Below are positions 32,617-39,988 of a stretch of DNA of 64,000 bases, in pieces. The notes under the pieces are model-generated. The model was not told the DNA's origin. It ran no database searches and saw only the letters and a list, made by a program, of their open reading frames with translations. This DNA is from Cytobacillus gottheilii. GTDB taxonomy: Bacteria > Bacillota > Bacilli > Bacillales > Cytobacillaceae. The stretch is from NCBI RefSeq assembly GCF_900166665.1, contig NZ_LT800494.1, positions 3,983,136 through 4,047,135 on the forward strand, given 5' to 3'. A program made the position numbers and the translations under genes. Positions within the stretch are counted from its first letter, which is position 1. Every line of letters starts with the position of its first letter.

Positions 32617-33036
32617 TTGAATATACAAGGCATTAACCATTTACTATTTTCTGTATCGAACTTGGAAACATCTATTCTGTTTTACAAGTCAGTTTTTAAT
32701 GCTAAGCTGCTTGTAAAAGGACGTTCAACCGCTTATTTTGATTTAAACGGACTTTGGGTTGCACTGAATGAAGAGAAGGATATTCCAAGAAATGAGATAA
32801 ACCTGTCGTACACCCACATCGCTTTCTCTATAAATGAAGATGAGTTTGATGCTGTCTTAAAAAAATTGCAGGAACTTCATGTTCATATTTTGCCTGGTCG
32901 CCCCAGAGATGAATTAGACAGGAAATCAATCTATTTTACTGATCCAGATGGTCATAAGTTTGAGTTTCATACAGGGACACTTGAGGATCGAATGAACTAC
33001 TATAAAGCTAAAAAAGAACATATGAAATTTTATTAA
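32617..33036 (+). CDS. fosB: FosB metallothiol transferase (fosfomycin resistance)
   Basis: Opens the epoxide of fosfomycin with bacillithiol (or Cys). 139 aa with the VOC fold. The three metal ligands are His8 (INHLLFSV), His67 (YTHIAF) and Glu116 (GHKFEFH), at the exact FosB positions. The phosphonate-binding part ([20 protein letters not shown]) is conserved. The start is TTG at 32617 after GGAGAA. Chromosomal fosB is common in Bacillus and Staphylococcus and implies bacillithiol is made here. It converges with the TetR operon. Confidence 0.93.
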   Translation: MNIQGINHLLFSVSNLETSILFYKSVFNAKLLVKGRSTAYFDLNGLWVALNEEKDIPRNEINLSYTHIAFSINEDEFDAVLKKLQELHVHILPGRPRDELDRKSIYFTDPDGHKFEFHTGTLEDRMNYYKAKKEHMKFY

Positions 33037-33049
33037 GAATTTAGAGGAT

Positions 33050-33076
33050 AAAAAAACCTCGCCCATTTCAGCGAGG
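33050..33076 (-). terminator. Terminator of the tetR/sasA operon
   Basis: CCTCGC and GCGAGG pair, followed on the minus strand by TTTTTTTATCC. It lies between the convergent fosB and tetR genes. Confidence 0.75.
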
Positions 33077-33099
33077 AAGTCTGTGATTCGTATTTCACT

Positions 33100-33708
33100 T
33101 TATTTGGCAAGCCCTCTTTTCAGAAGCTCCATTTCCATTTTATAATGCTTTAGAGCTTCTGCATTCGGAAGCTCTCGCGCAAATTTTTCAATGAAACTCC
33201 TAATCGTTACTGCTATAATGATCTGCCCCATACATGCCAGTTCTTGTTCATTCGTAATATTTAATTTCTTTTGATCCACAAGGCCAGCAAACATATTATA
33301 GTCGTTATTTCGATCCTGATTATCTTGAAAACTTCTTGCATAGGTACTTTCTATTTGATGAGTCATATTCAGAAAAATATTTTTTAAAAAATGCAGATTT
33401 TCCTCTTCCTCACTTATAATCGACTCATAAAATTCCAGCATGGCTGAAAACAAGTCACCATTGTTTTTTATTAAGATAGAAGCAAAACGCTGTTTGTTTT
33501 CTTTTACATGCTCATTCAGCAAGAAGAAAAAGGCATCTTCTTTATCCTCGAAATACTGGTAAAAGCTCCCCCTTGGAATTCCAGCAGCTTTTATAATATT
33601 TGTAATAGATGCCTGCGATAAAGGCACCCTTGAAAACTCTTCTCTTGCCGCTTTAATTAATATTGTTTTTTTATCTTCAGGTAAATTAAAGAATGTAATT
33701 TTCGGCAA
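33100..33708 (-). CDS. TetR-family regulator
   Basis: About 202 residues with an N-terminal helix-turn-helix (SQASITNIIKAAGIPRGSFY, then QYFEDKEDAF) and a helical ligand domain. Last gene of the minus-strand run leader-sasA-DUF5392-tetR. I choose TTG 33708, eight bases after GGAG; a GTG at 33717 falls inside the ribosome site. Three dyads (TGACAnnnTGTCA type) upstream of the operon are its likely operators, so it would repress its own operon. The ligand is unknown. Confidence 0.85.
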   Translation of the reverse strand: MPKITFFNLPEDKKTILIKAAREEFSRVPLSQASITNIIKAAGIPRGSFYQYFEDKEDAFFFLLNEHVKENKQRFASILIKNNGDLFSAMLEFYESIISEEEENLHFLKNIFLNMTHQIESTYARSFQDNQDRNNDYNMFAGLVDQKKLNITNEQELACMGQIIIAVTIRSFIEKFARELPNAEALKHYKMEMELLKRGLAK

Positions 33709-33735
33709 TGGTCTCACTCCTGATTCTCTATCAGA

Positions 33736-34170
33736 CTAGCTATATAATCTGTCGCGTTTTTCCTCTTTTAAGAACTCGATAAAATGCTGTATCAGTAAAA
33801 AAGGCTGTCCTTTAACAAGCATGATATATTTATTTTTTAAACTCTCACTTGCATCCTCACTCTTATTGATACGTTCAATAATATATTCTGCTGTTCTTTT
33901 CAGGATATCTTTTCTTAGTAATTTCCCTTCTTTTGACAGAGCCATACCAACCGCCCCGATAATAGCGTAGATCATTATAGTTAAAGCCGCATTCTCGGTA
34001 GTTGTCATGCCAAACAGCACAAGAAACAGATTCATAATGGAGATAAAAATAAGCGGATATGAAAAAAGTACATATTTTGATGCCTTTTTCATAACTGGCT
34101 GTATCTTTTCTTCTAATTTCTCTAGCTCCTTTTTTATAAATGCAGGCATTTCTGCTGTTCTTTGAAACAT
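33736..34170 (-). CDS. DUF5392 membrane protein (YwnF-like)
   Basis: 144 residues with two adjacent membrane segments (about 35-55 and 62-78: KYVLFSYPLIFISIMNLFLV and LTIMIYAIIGAVGMAL) flanked by charged cytoplasmic helices. It resembles B. subtilis YwnF; the function is unknown. ATG 34170 follows AAGGAGG. It lies 12 bp after sasA and 27 bp before tetR, so it is part of that operon and may act in the same stress response. Confidence 0.78.
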   Translation of the reverse strand: MFQRTAEMPAFIKKELEKLEEKIQPVMKKASKYVLFSYPLIFISIMNLFLVLFGMTTTENAALTIMIYAIIGAVGMALSKEGKLLRKDILKRTAEYIIERINKSEDASESLKNKYIMLVKGQPFLLIQHFIEFLKEEKRDRLYS

Positions 34171-34182
34171 CAAACTTCCTCC

Positions 34183-34914
34183 TTAGTTCTGTTGATTTCC
34201 TGTTAACAGATCATATGGAAAACGGAAATGGCGATTGTTGAATATCAATCCCTCCAGGTTTTCCTCTTTATTCAGCTCTTTTATTTGTTTCATTTCTTTA
34301 TGGATTTTTTCCATTTTCCTATCAAGCTCAGCAGCTGATTCAGCCGCTTCTTTAAGCTCATCAATTATATTGCTGGGTACTTCCTTATTGTATTTGTAAT
34401 AAATTTTATGTTCGAGGCTCGCCCAGAAATCCATCGCAATTGTACGAATTTGAATTTCAACATTGACGAGATCCTCCCGGTCAGACATAAATACAGGGAT
34501 CTGCAGAATCAAATGCAGGCTCTGATAACCATTTCCCTTAGGATTGTTAATATAATCCTTGCATTCAATCACTCTAATATCTTTTTGCTTTTGGAGCATA
34601 TTGCTTATTTCAAAAATATCAGAAATGAATGAACAGGTAATCCGAATACCTGCAATGTCATGTATATTTTCTTTAATTGCCGGTAGAGAAAGGTCATAGC
34701 CTTTTCTCTGCATCTTCTGCAGGATACTTTCAGGTGATTTCAAACGAGATTTTACGTGTTCAATTGGATTATAGTCATGTATATATTGAAATTCCTGCTT
34801 TAAAATGTCAATCTTTGTATTCATTTCATCTAAAGCAAATTTGTAGGTCATCATAAACCGTACAAGATCTGTCTTAAGTGTTTTCATTTTATCCAAGTCA
34901 AATATCGTTTTCAT
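34183..34914 (-). CDS. sasA: Small alarmone synthetase (RelP/SasA, YwaC-like)
   Basis: Makes pppGpp, ppGpp or pGpp from ATP and GTP/GDP/GMP without a hydrolase domain. 243 aa. Conserved parts: HDIAGIRITCSFISDIFEI, GYQSLHLILQIP, the catalytic VEIQIRTIAMDFWASLEHKI, and YYKYN. The pattern fits the RelP/YwaC branch better than RelQ/YjbM. B. subtilis ywaC is under ECF sigma control; here three TetR-type dyads lie upstream and a TetR gene is in the operon, suggesting different control. ATG 34914 follows AAGAGGAG. Confidence 0.9.
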   Translation of the reverse strand: MKTIFDLDKMKTLKTDLVRFMMTYKFALDEMNTKIDILKQEFQYIHDYNPIEHVKSRLKSPESILQKMQRKGYDLSLPAIKENIHDIAGIRITCSFISDIFEISNMLQKQKDIRVIECKDYINNPKGNGYQSLHLILQIPVFMSDREDLVNVEIQIRTIAMDFWASLEHKIYYKYNKEVPSNIIDELKEAAESAAELDRKMEKIHKEMKQIKELNKEENLEGLIFNNRHFRFPYDLLTGNQQN

Positions 34915-34926
34915 GGAAGTCTCCTC

Positions 34927-35022
34927 TTAATTCTTTACAAGTACAGGACGCTTACATATTACTGCGTTAATTCCTTGTAACTGCAGTTTTTTAACGAGTG
35001 CTGCTACTTTGCTATTTTTCAT
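34927..35022 (-). CDS. 31-residue leader ORF upstream of sasA
   Basis: ATG 35022 follows GAGGTG at good spacing. The product is basic, beginning MKNSKVAALVKKLQLQGINA, and ends with CKRPVLVKN, with one Cys. It stops 12 bp before the sasA start, inside the sasA leader. It could be a small protein or a leader peptide that regulates sasA by translation. No homologue is recognised. Confidence 0.55.
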   Translation of the reverse strand: MKNSKVAALVKKLQLQGINAVICKRPVLVKN

Positions 35023-35037
35023 TATTACACCTCAATG

Positions 35038-35050
35038 TGACATGTTGTCA
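35038..35050 (-). promoter_or_regulatory. Third, weaker TetR-type dyad
   Basis: TGACATGTTGTCA, related to the two stronger dyads upstream and immediately before the leader ORF ribosome site. Confidence 0.5.
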
Positions 35051-35070
35051 TGTTCATAGTTATATCTTAT

Positions 35071-35085
35071 ATGACACGGTGTCAT
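35071..35085 (-). promoter_or_regulatory. TetR-type operator dyad
   Basis: ATGACACGGTGTCAT, near-perfect palindrome, identical to the copy at 35100-35114, 29 bp centre to centre. It lies upstream of leader-sasA-DUF5392-tetR. Confidence 0.7.
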
Positions 35086-35099
35086 CTGTCAATAATTTT

Positions 35100-35114
35100 A
35101 TGACACGGTGTCAT
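35100..35114 (-). promoter_or_regulatory. TetR-type operator dyad, second identical copy
   Basis: ATGACACGGTGTCAT repeats the 15-mer at 35071-35085. Duplication supports a specific protein-binding site, probably for the TetR encoded at the end of the operon. Confidence 0.7.
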
Positions 35115-35257
35115 GAATGTCATAACAATAGTGAAGAAAAAACAACAAACCATATGAATAGTAAAAACAGCACATTAATCGAATTGTAGGTGTTGTATTT
35201 ATTGCAGTAAAAATTTGTATTATTTCTGGCAATATCGATTTCTATAATAACTTTTAG

Positions 35258-35286
35258 TTGCGTAAATACAGCAAGAAATTTATAAT
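35258..35286 (+). promoter_or_regulatory. Promoter of the merR-mpfA unit
   Basis: TTGCGT (35258-35263), a 17-bp spacer and TATAAT (35281-35286). Confidence 0.65.
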
Positions 35287-35295
35287 GCTTCATAT

Positions 35296-35313
35296 AACTA
35301 TAACGTTACAGTT
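35296..35313 (+). promoter_or_regulatory. MerR-type dyad over the transcription start
   Basis: AACTATAACGTTACAGTT, an 18-bp dyad with one mismatch pair, just after the -10. This position suits a repressor. Confidence 0.5.
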
Positions 35314-35326
35314 CGGAGGGATTGCG

Positions 35327-35736
35327 TTGGGAACGAGAAATTAAAAATTGGTGAGCTTGCTGAAAGAGCGCAAGTAACAAAAAGAACGATTGATCATTAT
35401 ACAAACTTGGGTCTTCTTCATGCCGAGCGTTCACCTTCAAATTACCGCTATTATGATATATCTGCTGTCTCTCGCCTTGAATTTATTGAAAACCATAAAA
35501 AAGATGGTATGCCGCTTTCAGAAATTAAACAGCTTCTGCATAAAAAAGATTTAGAAGAAGCAGAAGAAATAGATGTTCTTGAGCTCCGGCTAAAAATTAA
35601 AGGATTACAGCAGGAAGTTTCAGATGTATTGGCTCAGCTAGATAAATCTGATGAAAATAATCATGAGTATGTAAAGAAACAAGTTTCAAGTGAAAGCATG
35701 TCCCTTATTCAAGCGCTATTATTATTACTAAATTAA
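35327..35736 (+). pseudogene. MerR-family regulator gene with a one-base frameshift (YhdQ-like)
   Basis: A GGAGGG site at 35315-35320 is followed by TTG 35327, which reads MGTRN and then stops. One extra A at 35338-35340 would give MGTRKLKIGELAERAQVTKR, a perfect MerR start, which then continues in frame to 35736. The visible parts are the helix-turn-helix (KIGELAERAQVTKRTIDHYT), then LGLLHAERSPSNYRYYDISA, and a C-terminal dimer helix. In frame 1 the first possible start is TTG 35407, which would omit half of the HTH. It lies 48 bp before an MpfA-like gene, as with B. subtilis yhdQ-yhdP. It is broken as sequenced, or the sequence has lost a base. Confidence 0.75.
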
Positions 35737-35755
35737 ACTTTTTACAGGAGGTGTA

Positions 35756-35779
35756 AGTCTTACAGATTGCTGTAAGACT
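35756..35779 (+). promoter_or_regulatory. Perfect 10-bp hairpin between ribosome site and TTG start
   Basis: AGTCTTACAG and CTGTAAGACT with loop ATTG. It lies between AGGAGGTG (35746-35753) and the TTG at 35784. If the stem forms in the mRNA, the effective spacing becomes about 6 bases; if not, the ribosome site is about 30 bases away and useless. Confidence 0.55.
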
Positions 35780-35783
35780 GCCA

Positions 35784-37082
35784 TTGACAACCCTTAATTT
35801 AACTATATTTGCTATCTTAATTGCATTAACCGCCTTTTTTGTGGCGACCGAATTTGCTATTGTAAAAATACGTTCATCAAAAGTAGATCAATTAATCGCA
35901 GAAGGAAGAGCTGGTTCAATTGCAGCCAAAAAAGTCATCACTCATTTAGATGAATACTTATCCGCCTGTCAGCTTGGAATTACAGTCACAGCTTTAGGGA
36001 TTGGATTTGTTGGGGAATCAACATTTGAAGTCCTTCTTCATCCCCTGTTTGCTTACTTTCAAATAAGTGAATCATGGTCACATGTTTTAACAATTGGAAT
36101 TGCTTTTGCTATCGCTACATTTTTGCATGTCGTGGTTGGTGAGTTAGCACCTAAAACCATCGCTATTCAAAAGGCGGAAGCAGTTACACTTGCTTTTGCT
36201 ACTCCAATCATTTGGTTTTATCGCATTTTATTCCCGTTTATTTGGTTCTTAAATGGATCAGCTCGGCTTCTAGTTGGGCTTTTTGGATTAAAGCCCGTGT
36301 CGGAGCATGAATTAGCTCACTCTGAGGAAGAACTGCGCATCCTTTTATCTGAAAGTTATAAAAGCGGTGAAATTAATAAAAACGAATTGAAGTATATGAA
36401 CAACATTTTCGAATTTGATGAAAGAATTGCAAAAGAGATCATGGTCCCTCGTACCGAAATGGTTGCTTTTTCAGCCGATGACTCTTTTACTGATGTCATG
36501 AACACAATTAAAACGGAGCGCTATACACGTTATCCTGTAGTAGATGGAGATAAAGATAACATCCTTGGATTCATTAATGTAAAAGAGTTTTTAACTGCTA
36601 ACCTTCAGAGTGAAGACACACAGGATTTAACATTAGAACGATTTATTAACCCAGTTATTCGTGTAATTGAAACGGTTCCAATAAATGACCTTTTAATCAA
36701 GATGCAAAAAGAACGTACACATATTGCTATTTTAATGGATGAATATGGCGGTACTTCTGGCTTAGTTACTGTTGAGGATATTATTGAAGAAATTGTTGGA
36801 GAAATCCGCGATGAATTTGACGAAGACGAATTGCCAGAAATTCGAAAAGTTAAAGAAAATCATTATATTCTCGATGCAAAGCTTCTTATTGATGACGTCA
36901 ATAATCTTTTAGATATTGAATTGGAAGATGAAGATGTCGATACATTAGGCGGTTGGTTCCTCACCCAAAACTTTGATGCTGAGGTGGGCAGTAAGGTAGA
37001 GTATGAAGATTTTATCTTTACGGTTACTGAAATAGAAGGTCATCAAATTCATTATATTGAGGTTACGAAGGAGCAAAGCTAA
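35784..37082 (+). CDS. CNNM/CorC-family transporter with CBS pair (MpfA/YhdP-like)
   Basis: 432 residues. Domains in order: an N-terminal CNNM membrane domain with three to four helices (about 1-165), tandem CBS domains (about 215-335: [16 protein letters not shown] and [20 protein letters not shown]), then a C-terminal CorC_HlyC domain. In Bacillus such proteins (MpfA) export Mg2+, and others were called hemolysin-like. The start is probably TTG 35784; it is separated from the only ribosome site by a hairpin. It follows the MerR gene by 48 bp. Ion specificity is inferred. Confidence 0.88.
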   Translation: MTTLNLTIFAILIALTAFFVATEFAIVKIRSSKVDQLIAEGRAGSIAAKKVITHLDEYLSACQLGITVTALGIGFVGESTFEVLLHPLFAYFQISESWSHVLTIGIAFAIATFLHVVVGELAPKTIAIQKAEAVTLAFATPIIWFYRILFPFIWFLNGSARLLVGLFGLKPVSEHELAHSEEELRILLSESYKSGEINKNELKYMNNIFEFDERIAKEIMVPRTEMVAFSADDSFTDVMNTIKTERYTRYPVVDGDKDNILGFINVKEFLTANLQSEDTQDLTLERFINPVIRVIETVPINDLLIKMQKERTHIAILMDEYGGTSGLVTVEDIIEEIVGEIRDEFDEDELPEIRKVKENHYILDAKLLIDDVNNLLDIELEDEDVDTLGGWFLTQNFDAEVGSKVEYEDFIFTVTEIEGHQIHYIEVTKEQS

Positions 37083-37105
37083 TCTGCATAATGAATTTAT
37101 TAAAG

Positions 37106-37142
37106 AAAGAGCTGCCATTTTGTTTGGCAGCTTCTCTTTTTT
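37106..37142 (+). terminator. Terminator of the MpfA-like gene
   Basis: GAGCTGCCA and TGGCAGCTTC pair, followed by TCTTTTTTGAT. Confidence 0.8.
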
Positions 37143-37190
37143 GATAAAAACAAAAAGCTTGGTATCTGCTCCAAACTTTTCATAGAAAGA

Positions 37191-37424
37191 CTATAAAATT
37201 TCTTTTTTGTTTTTTATTTCATCTAATTTTAATTGTATTTCCAGCTCTTGTCTCATTTTTTCGGTTTCCAGCATGAAGTTTTCATGTTTGAGCTTTTCCA
37301 GTTCCAATTGGTCTTTCACAACTTTGTGCTTTAGCTTTGATTGTTTTTGGAAGTGGTCTGCTAAAATTGCAATAATTGGAATTGAAAACACCATTATGAC
37401 AGCGATCGTACCTGTCGTCATCAT
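37191..37424 (-). CDS. Small membrane-anchored coiled-coil protein
   Basis: 77 residues. One N-terminal membrane segment (TIAVIMVFSIPIIAILA) is followed by a long charged helix rich in Lys/Glu heptads (LELEKLKHENFMLETEKMRQ). The ATG at 37424 follows GAGGTGG; an in-frame GTG at 37433 lies inside that site. It looks like a phage-shock or liaI-type accessory protein in layout only; no family is recognised. Confidence 0.6.
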   Translation of the reverse strand: MMTTGTIAVIMVFSIPIIAILADHFQKQSKLKHKVVKDQLELEKLKHENFMLETEKMRQELEIQLKLDEIKNKKEIL

Positions 37425-37701
37425 TTTCTCCACCTCATTTTTTATCCTTCTTTACCATATGATAACAAAAATATAATGAGAAGTGCGTTATAATGTCTAT
37501 TTTCTTCTAATAAAAATATGGAGATGCTTATGCTGCCGAGCTGATCGTTCAAACCCCAAACATACGAACATACCTATTAATCAAACATTTGATTAGTCTA
37601 TCACTCTGCAAATAATAGGTGATTTTGGTGAAATCTTTTTATTTACTAACATAAAAAATATTGTTATGATAAGAACACTTTTTAGAGAGGGAGGAATAAA
37701 G

Positions 37702-38028
37702 ATGAATCAACATAAAAGAATCATATCCATCGGTTTACTGTTCATCTTTATGTCTTATCTTCTCATAGGCTTTCCAAACAATATGGCACAGTCCTTCACT
37801 GGAGCTGACGATATTCTGACAGCTGGGGCCATTGGTGTTCATGACCATACTGACGAAAAGGATGATTTGAAAAAAGTCCCGTCGCTTTTATTTGATTCTG
37901 CGGCCATCATTGTACTTATGACAACTGCGGCTGCAGCTATTTTTCTTCATTTCTTAAGAAATACGAGAATTAAGATTTTTATGACCCCGTATTTTTATCA
38001 GGCAAATTCAATATCTGTTACTCCTTGA
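37702..38028 (+). CDS. Small membrane protein of unknown function
   Basis: 108 residues with two membrane segments (about 8-24 and 66-86) and a His/Asp-rich loop between them (GVHDHTDEKDDLKK). ATG 37702 follows GAGGGAGGA; the frame is open upstream without a ribosome site. It is followed 38 bp later by a 38-residue hydrophobic ORF. A metal-binding role is only hinted at by the loop. Confidence 0.6.
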   Translation: MNQHKRIISIGLLFIFMSYLLIGFPNNMAQSFTGADDILTAGAIGVHDHTDEKDDLKKVPSLLFDSAAIIVLMTTAAAAIFLHFLRNTRIKIFMTPYFYQANSISVTP

Positions 38029-38066
38029 TTTTTTTAAAGCATTTGATAAAAATTCGAGGAGGAATT

Positions 38067-38183
38067 ATGATGTTATTTCGTTTTCTCATGATTGGATTAT
38101 TTTCACTTACAGCAGGAAGCATCTTTGCTTACCAAGGCTATGAAGTAGTTCATGTGTTATTTGACTATATGAAACGGCACTAA
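38067..38183 (+). CDS. 38-residue hydrophobic peptide
   Basis: ATG 38067 follows GAGGAGGAATT. The product MMLFRFLMIGLFSLTAGSIF continues with AYQGYEVVHVLFDYMKRH: one membrane helix and a polar tail. A terminator follows at once, so it is the last gene of the unit begun at 37702 and likely a partner of that membrane protein. No homologue is recognised. Confidence 0.55.
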   Translation: MMLFRFLMIGLFSLTAGSIFAYQGYEVVHVLFDYMKRH

Positions 38184-38189
38184 TTGATC

Positions 38190-38218
38190 CACCGCAGGCA
38201 TATGCCTGCGGTTTTTTA
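38190..38218 (+). terminator. Terminator after the two small membrane-protein genes
   Basis: CCGCAGGCATATGCCTGCGG is a perfect palindrome stem, followed by TTTTTTATT. Confidence 0.9.
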
Positions 38219-38283
38219 TTTGAAGCATTTCCCTTTTCAAAGGCTGTATTACCTGATCTCCCCTGTAATTGAATTCTTTTCTT

Positions 38284-38313
38284 GTTGACTTGCCTATATT
38301 CATAGACTATTAT
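38284..38313 (+). promoter_or_regulatory. Promoter of the preQ1 riboswitch/queT unit
   Basis: TTGACT (38284-38289), an 18-bp spacer and TATTAT (38308-38313). Confidence 0.6.
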
Positions 38314-38328
38314 TTGTAAGTATGTCTG

Positions 38329-38366
38329 CCGTGGTTCGAGAACCTCCCACGATAAAAAACTAAGGA
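38329..38366 (+). ncRNA. PreQ1-I riboswitch
   Basis: CCGTGGTTCGAGAACCTCCC followed by ACGATAAAAAACTAAGGAG is the small class I preQ1 aptamer: stem CGTGG/CCACG, a loop with the conserved C-rich segment, and the A-rich tail that forms the pseudoknot. The tail ends in the AAGGAG ribosome site of queT, so bound preQ1 should hide the site and lower translation. Confidence 0.93.
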
Positions 38367-38378
38367 GAGAGAAATAAA

Positions 38379-38864
38379 ATGAATAGTAAAAACCTTGTAC
38401 TTAACGGCATTATTGCAGCCCTTTATATTGCCGTTACAATGCTTATTCAGCCATTCGGGTTCACAGCTATTCAGTTCCGTGTATCGGAATTGTTTAACCA
38501 CCTGATTGTCTTTAATAAAAAATTCCTCTACGGCATCGTATTAGGTGTATTTTTAACCAATTTATTGTTTTCTCCAATGAAAGGCTATGATCTTATTTTC
38601 GGGACTGGTCATTCCTTACTATCTTTGCTGATTACAATTTTTATTTGTAAATATGTTAAAAATATATGGGCTCGATTAGCGATTAACACGATTGTGTTTA
38701 CTCTTATGATGTGGCTGATTGCATTAGAGCTGAAACTGGCTTTTGGATTGCCGTTTTTAGAAACGTATTACACAACAGCAGCCGGGGAATTTATTGTTTT
38801 ATTGGCGGGAATTCCAGTTATGTACGCTTTGAATAAGCGAATTAATTTGGCAAAAGCATTATAA
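38379..38864 (+). CDS. queT: QueT-family queuosine-precursor transporter
   Basis: 161-residue membrane protein with five to six helices. The family start NLVLNGIIAALYIAVTMLIQ and the motif FGFTAIQFRVSELFNHL are characteristic of QueT, the ECF-type substrate-binding subunit for a queuosine precursor. Control by a preQ1 riboswitch 13 bp upstream fits this job. The shared ECF ATPases and EcfT lie elsewhere. The exact substrate (preQ0, preQ1 or queuine) cannot be told. Confidence 0.92.
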   Translation: MNSKNLVLNGIIAALYIAVTMLIQPFGFTAIQFRVSELFNHLIVFNKKFLYGIVLGVFLTNLLFSPMKGYDLIFGTGHSLLSLLITIFICKYVKNIWARLAINTIVFTLMMWLIALELKLAFGLPFLETYYTTAAGEFIVLLAGIPVMYALNKRINLAKAL

Positions 38865-38878
38865 TCACACACTAAAAA

Positions 38879-38919
38879 AAGAAGCTTGCTCCCATGTGTT
38901 GGGAGACAAGCTTCTTTTT
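38879..38919. terminator. Bidirectional terminator between queT and terC-like gene
   Basis: GAAGCTTG..CTCCCA and TGGGAG..CAAGCTTC pair, with T runs on both strands. Confidence 0.85.
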
Positions 38920-38933
38920 ATGAACAAATACGA

Positions 38934-39710
38934 TTAATGCTTCACTTCACCACTTGCGACAACTTTTTCTTTTGATAGGAACCATCCGCCTGCCGCGATA
39001 AGAATCAACACGATATAGAAGATTGATTTCCATTCAGTAGATTTTGCAAACGCTTCTGGAAGGAATGCCAATGCTGGATGTGACATTGTATAAACAAGCA
39101 GCTTAACCCCAACCCAGCCGACAATCATAAAGGCAGCAATTTCAAGCCCAGGTCTTCTTTCAAGAAGTACGACAAAGAAGTTGGCTGCAAAACGCATGAT
39201 TACAAGACCAATTAATCCTCCAGCAAATATAACTAAGAACTTTCCTCCATCAAGTCCGCCGATATTCGGCAGTCCTGAATCAGGGAGTGCTACTGCTAAT
39301 GCTACTGCTGCTAAGATCGAGTCAACTGCAAATGCGATATCTGCCAGCTCTACTTTAAAAACAGTCATCCAAAAACCAGATTTTTTCTTGGGACGCTCTT
39401 CCCCCGATGCCTCTGCTTTTTTTACAACAAGCTTTCGGTATATGTGATTAAGCGCGATGAATAATAAATAGATCGCACCGATTGCCTGAACCTGCCATAC
39501 ATCTACCAGGAATGAAATGGCAAATAAGGAACCAAATCGGAAAACAAATGCTCCCGCCAATCCATAAAATAAGGCTCTTCTTCTCTCTTCTTCTGGTAAA
39601 TGCTTTACCATGATTGCAAGTACGAGCGCATTATCAGCTGCCAGCAGTCCTTCTAGTGCAATCAGAACTAATAACACCCATCCATACTCTAAAAATAATG
39701 ATAATTCCAC
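38934..39710 (-). CDS. TerC-family membrane protein (YkoY-like)
   Basis: 258 residues with seven to eight membrane helices and the TerC acidic motifs EGLLAADNALVLAIM and ADIAFAVDSILAAVALA, whose Asp residues lie in the membrane. YkoY/MeeF relatives supply Mn2+ to exported enzymes or export it. The Mn2+ riboswitch upstream supports the same role here. The start is GTG 39710 with a GGAGG site. It converges with queT. Confidence 0.92.
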   Translation of the reverse strand: MELSLFLEYGWVLLVLIALEGLLAADNALVLAIMVKHLPEEERRRALFYGLAGAFVFRFGSLFAISFLVDVWQVQAIGAIYLLFIALNHIYRKLVVKKAEASGEERPKKKSGFWMTVFKVELADIAFAVDSILAAVALAVALPDSGLPNIGGLDGGKFLVIFAGGLIGLVIMRFAANFFVVLLERRPGLEIAAFMIVGWVGVKLLVYTMSHPALAFLPEAFAKSTEWKSIFYIVLILIAAGGWFLSKEKVVASGEVKH

Positions 39711-39769
39711 TTCCTTTTCCTCCTTTAATCGTTTTATTCATATGTTCGGTCCTATATGTAAAATGGCAA

Positions 39770-39938
39770 TAAAAAAACCTTTACCATTTTGGTAAAGGTC
39801 CTTAAAAATAATAAAGACCTCTACCGTGAATAGGTAAAGGTCTTGCTAACAGTGTTCACACTGCCAACAAAGCCGAGAGCTAAAAGCTCCGAAATGACGA
39901 CTTTGCTGTTAAAGCTACTCCCCTTTAGGGAAATCCGA
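39770..39938 (-). ncRNA. yybP-ykoY manganese riboswitch with terminator
   Basis: On the minus strand: TTTCCCTAAAGGGGAGTAGC, then GTCGTC, and a hairpin leading to GGCAGTGTGAACACTG and GCAAGACCTTTACC. These are the conserved yybP-ykoY landmarks. Downstream is a competing hairpin pair: AGACCTTTACC...GGTAGAGGTCT, then a terminator CCTTTACC...GGTAAAGG followed by seven T (39770-39800). Mn2+ binding should favour read-through into the terC-like gene. Confidence 0.93.
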
Positions 39939-39988
39939 ACATATTTAATTATATTCTTATCATATTAAGGATCTTACTTTTTGTCAAC

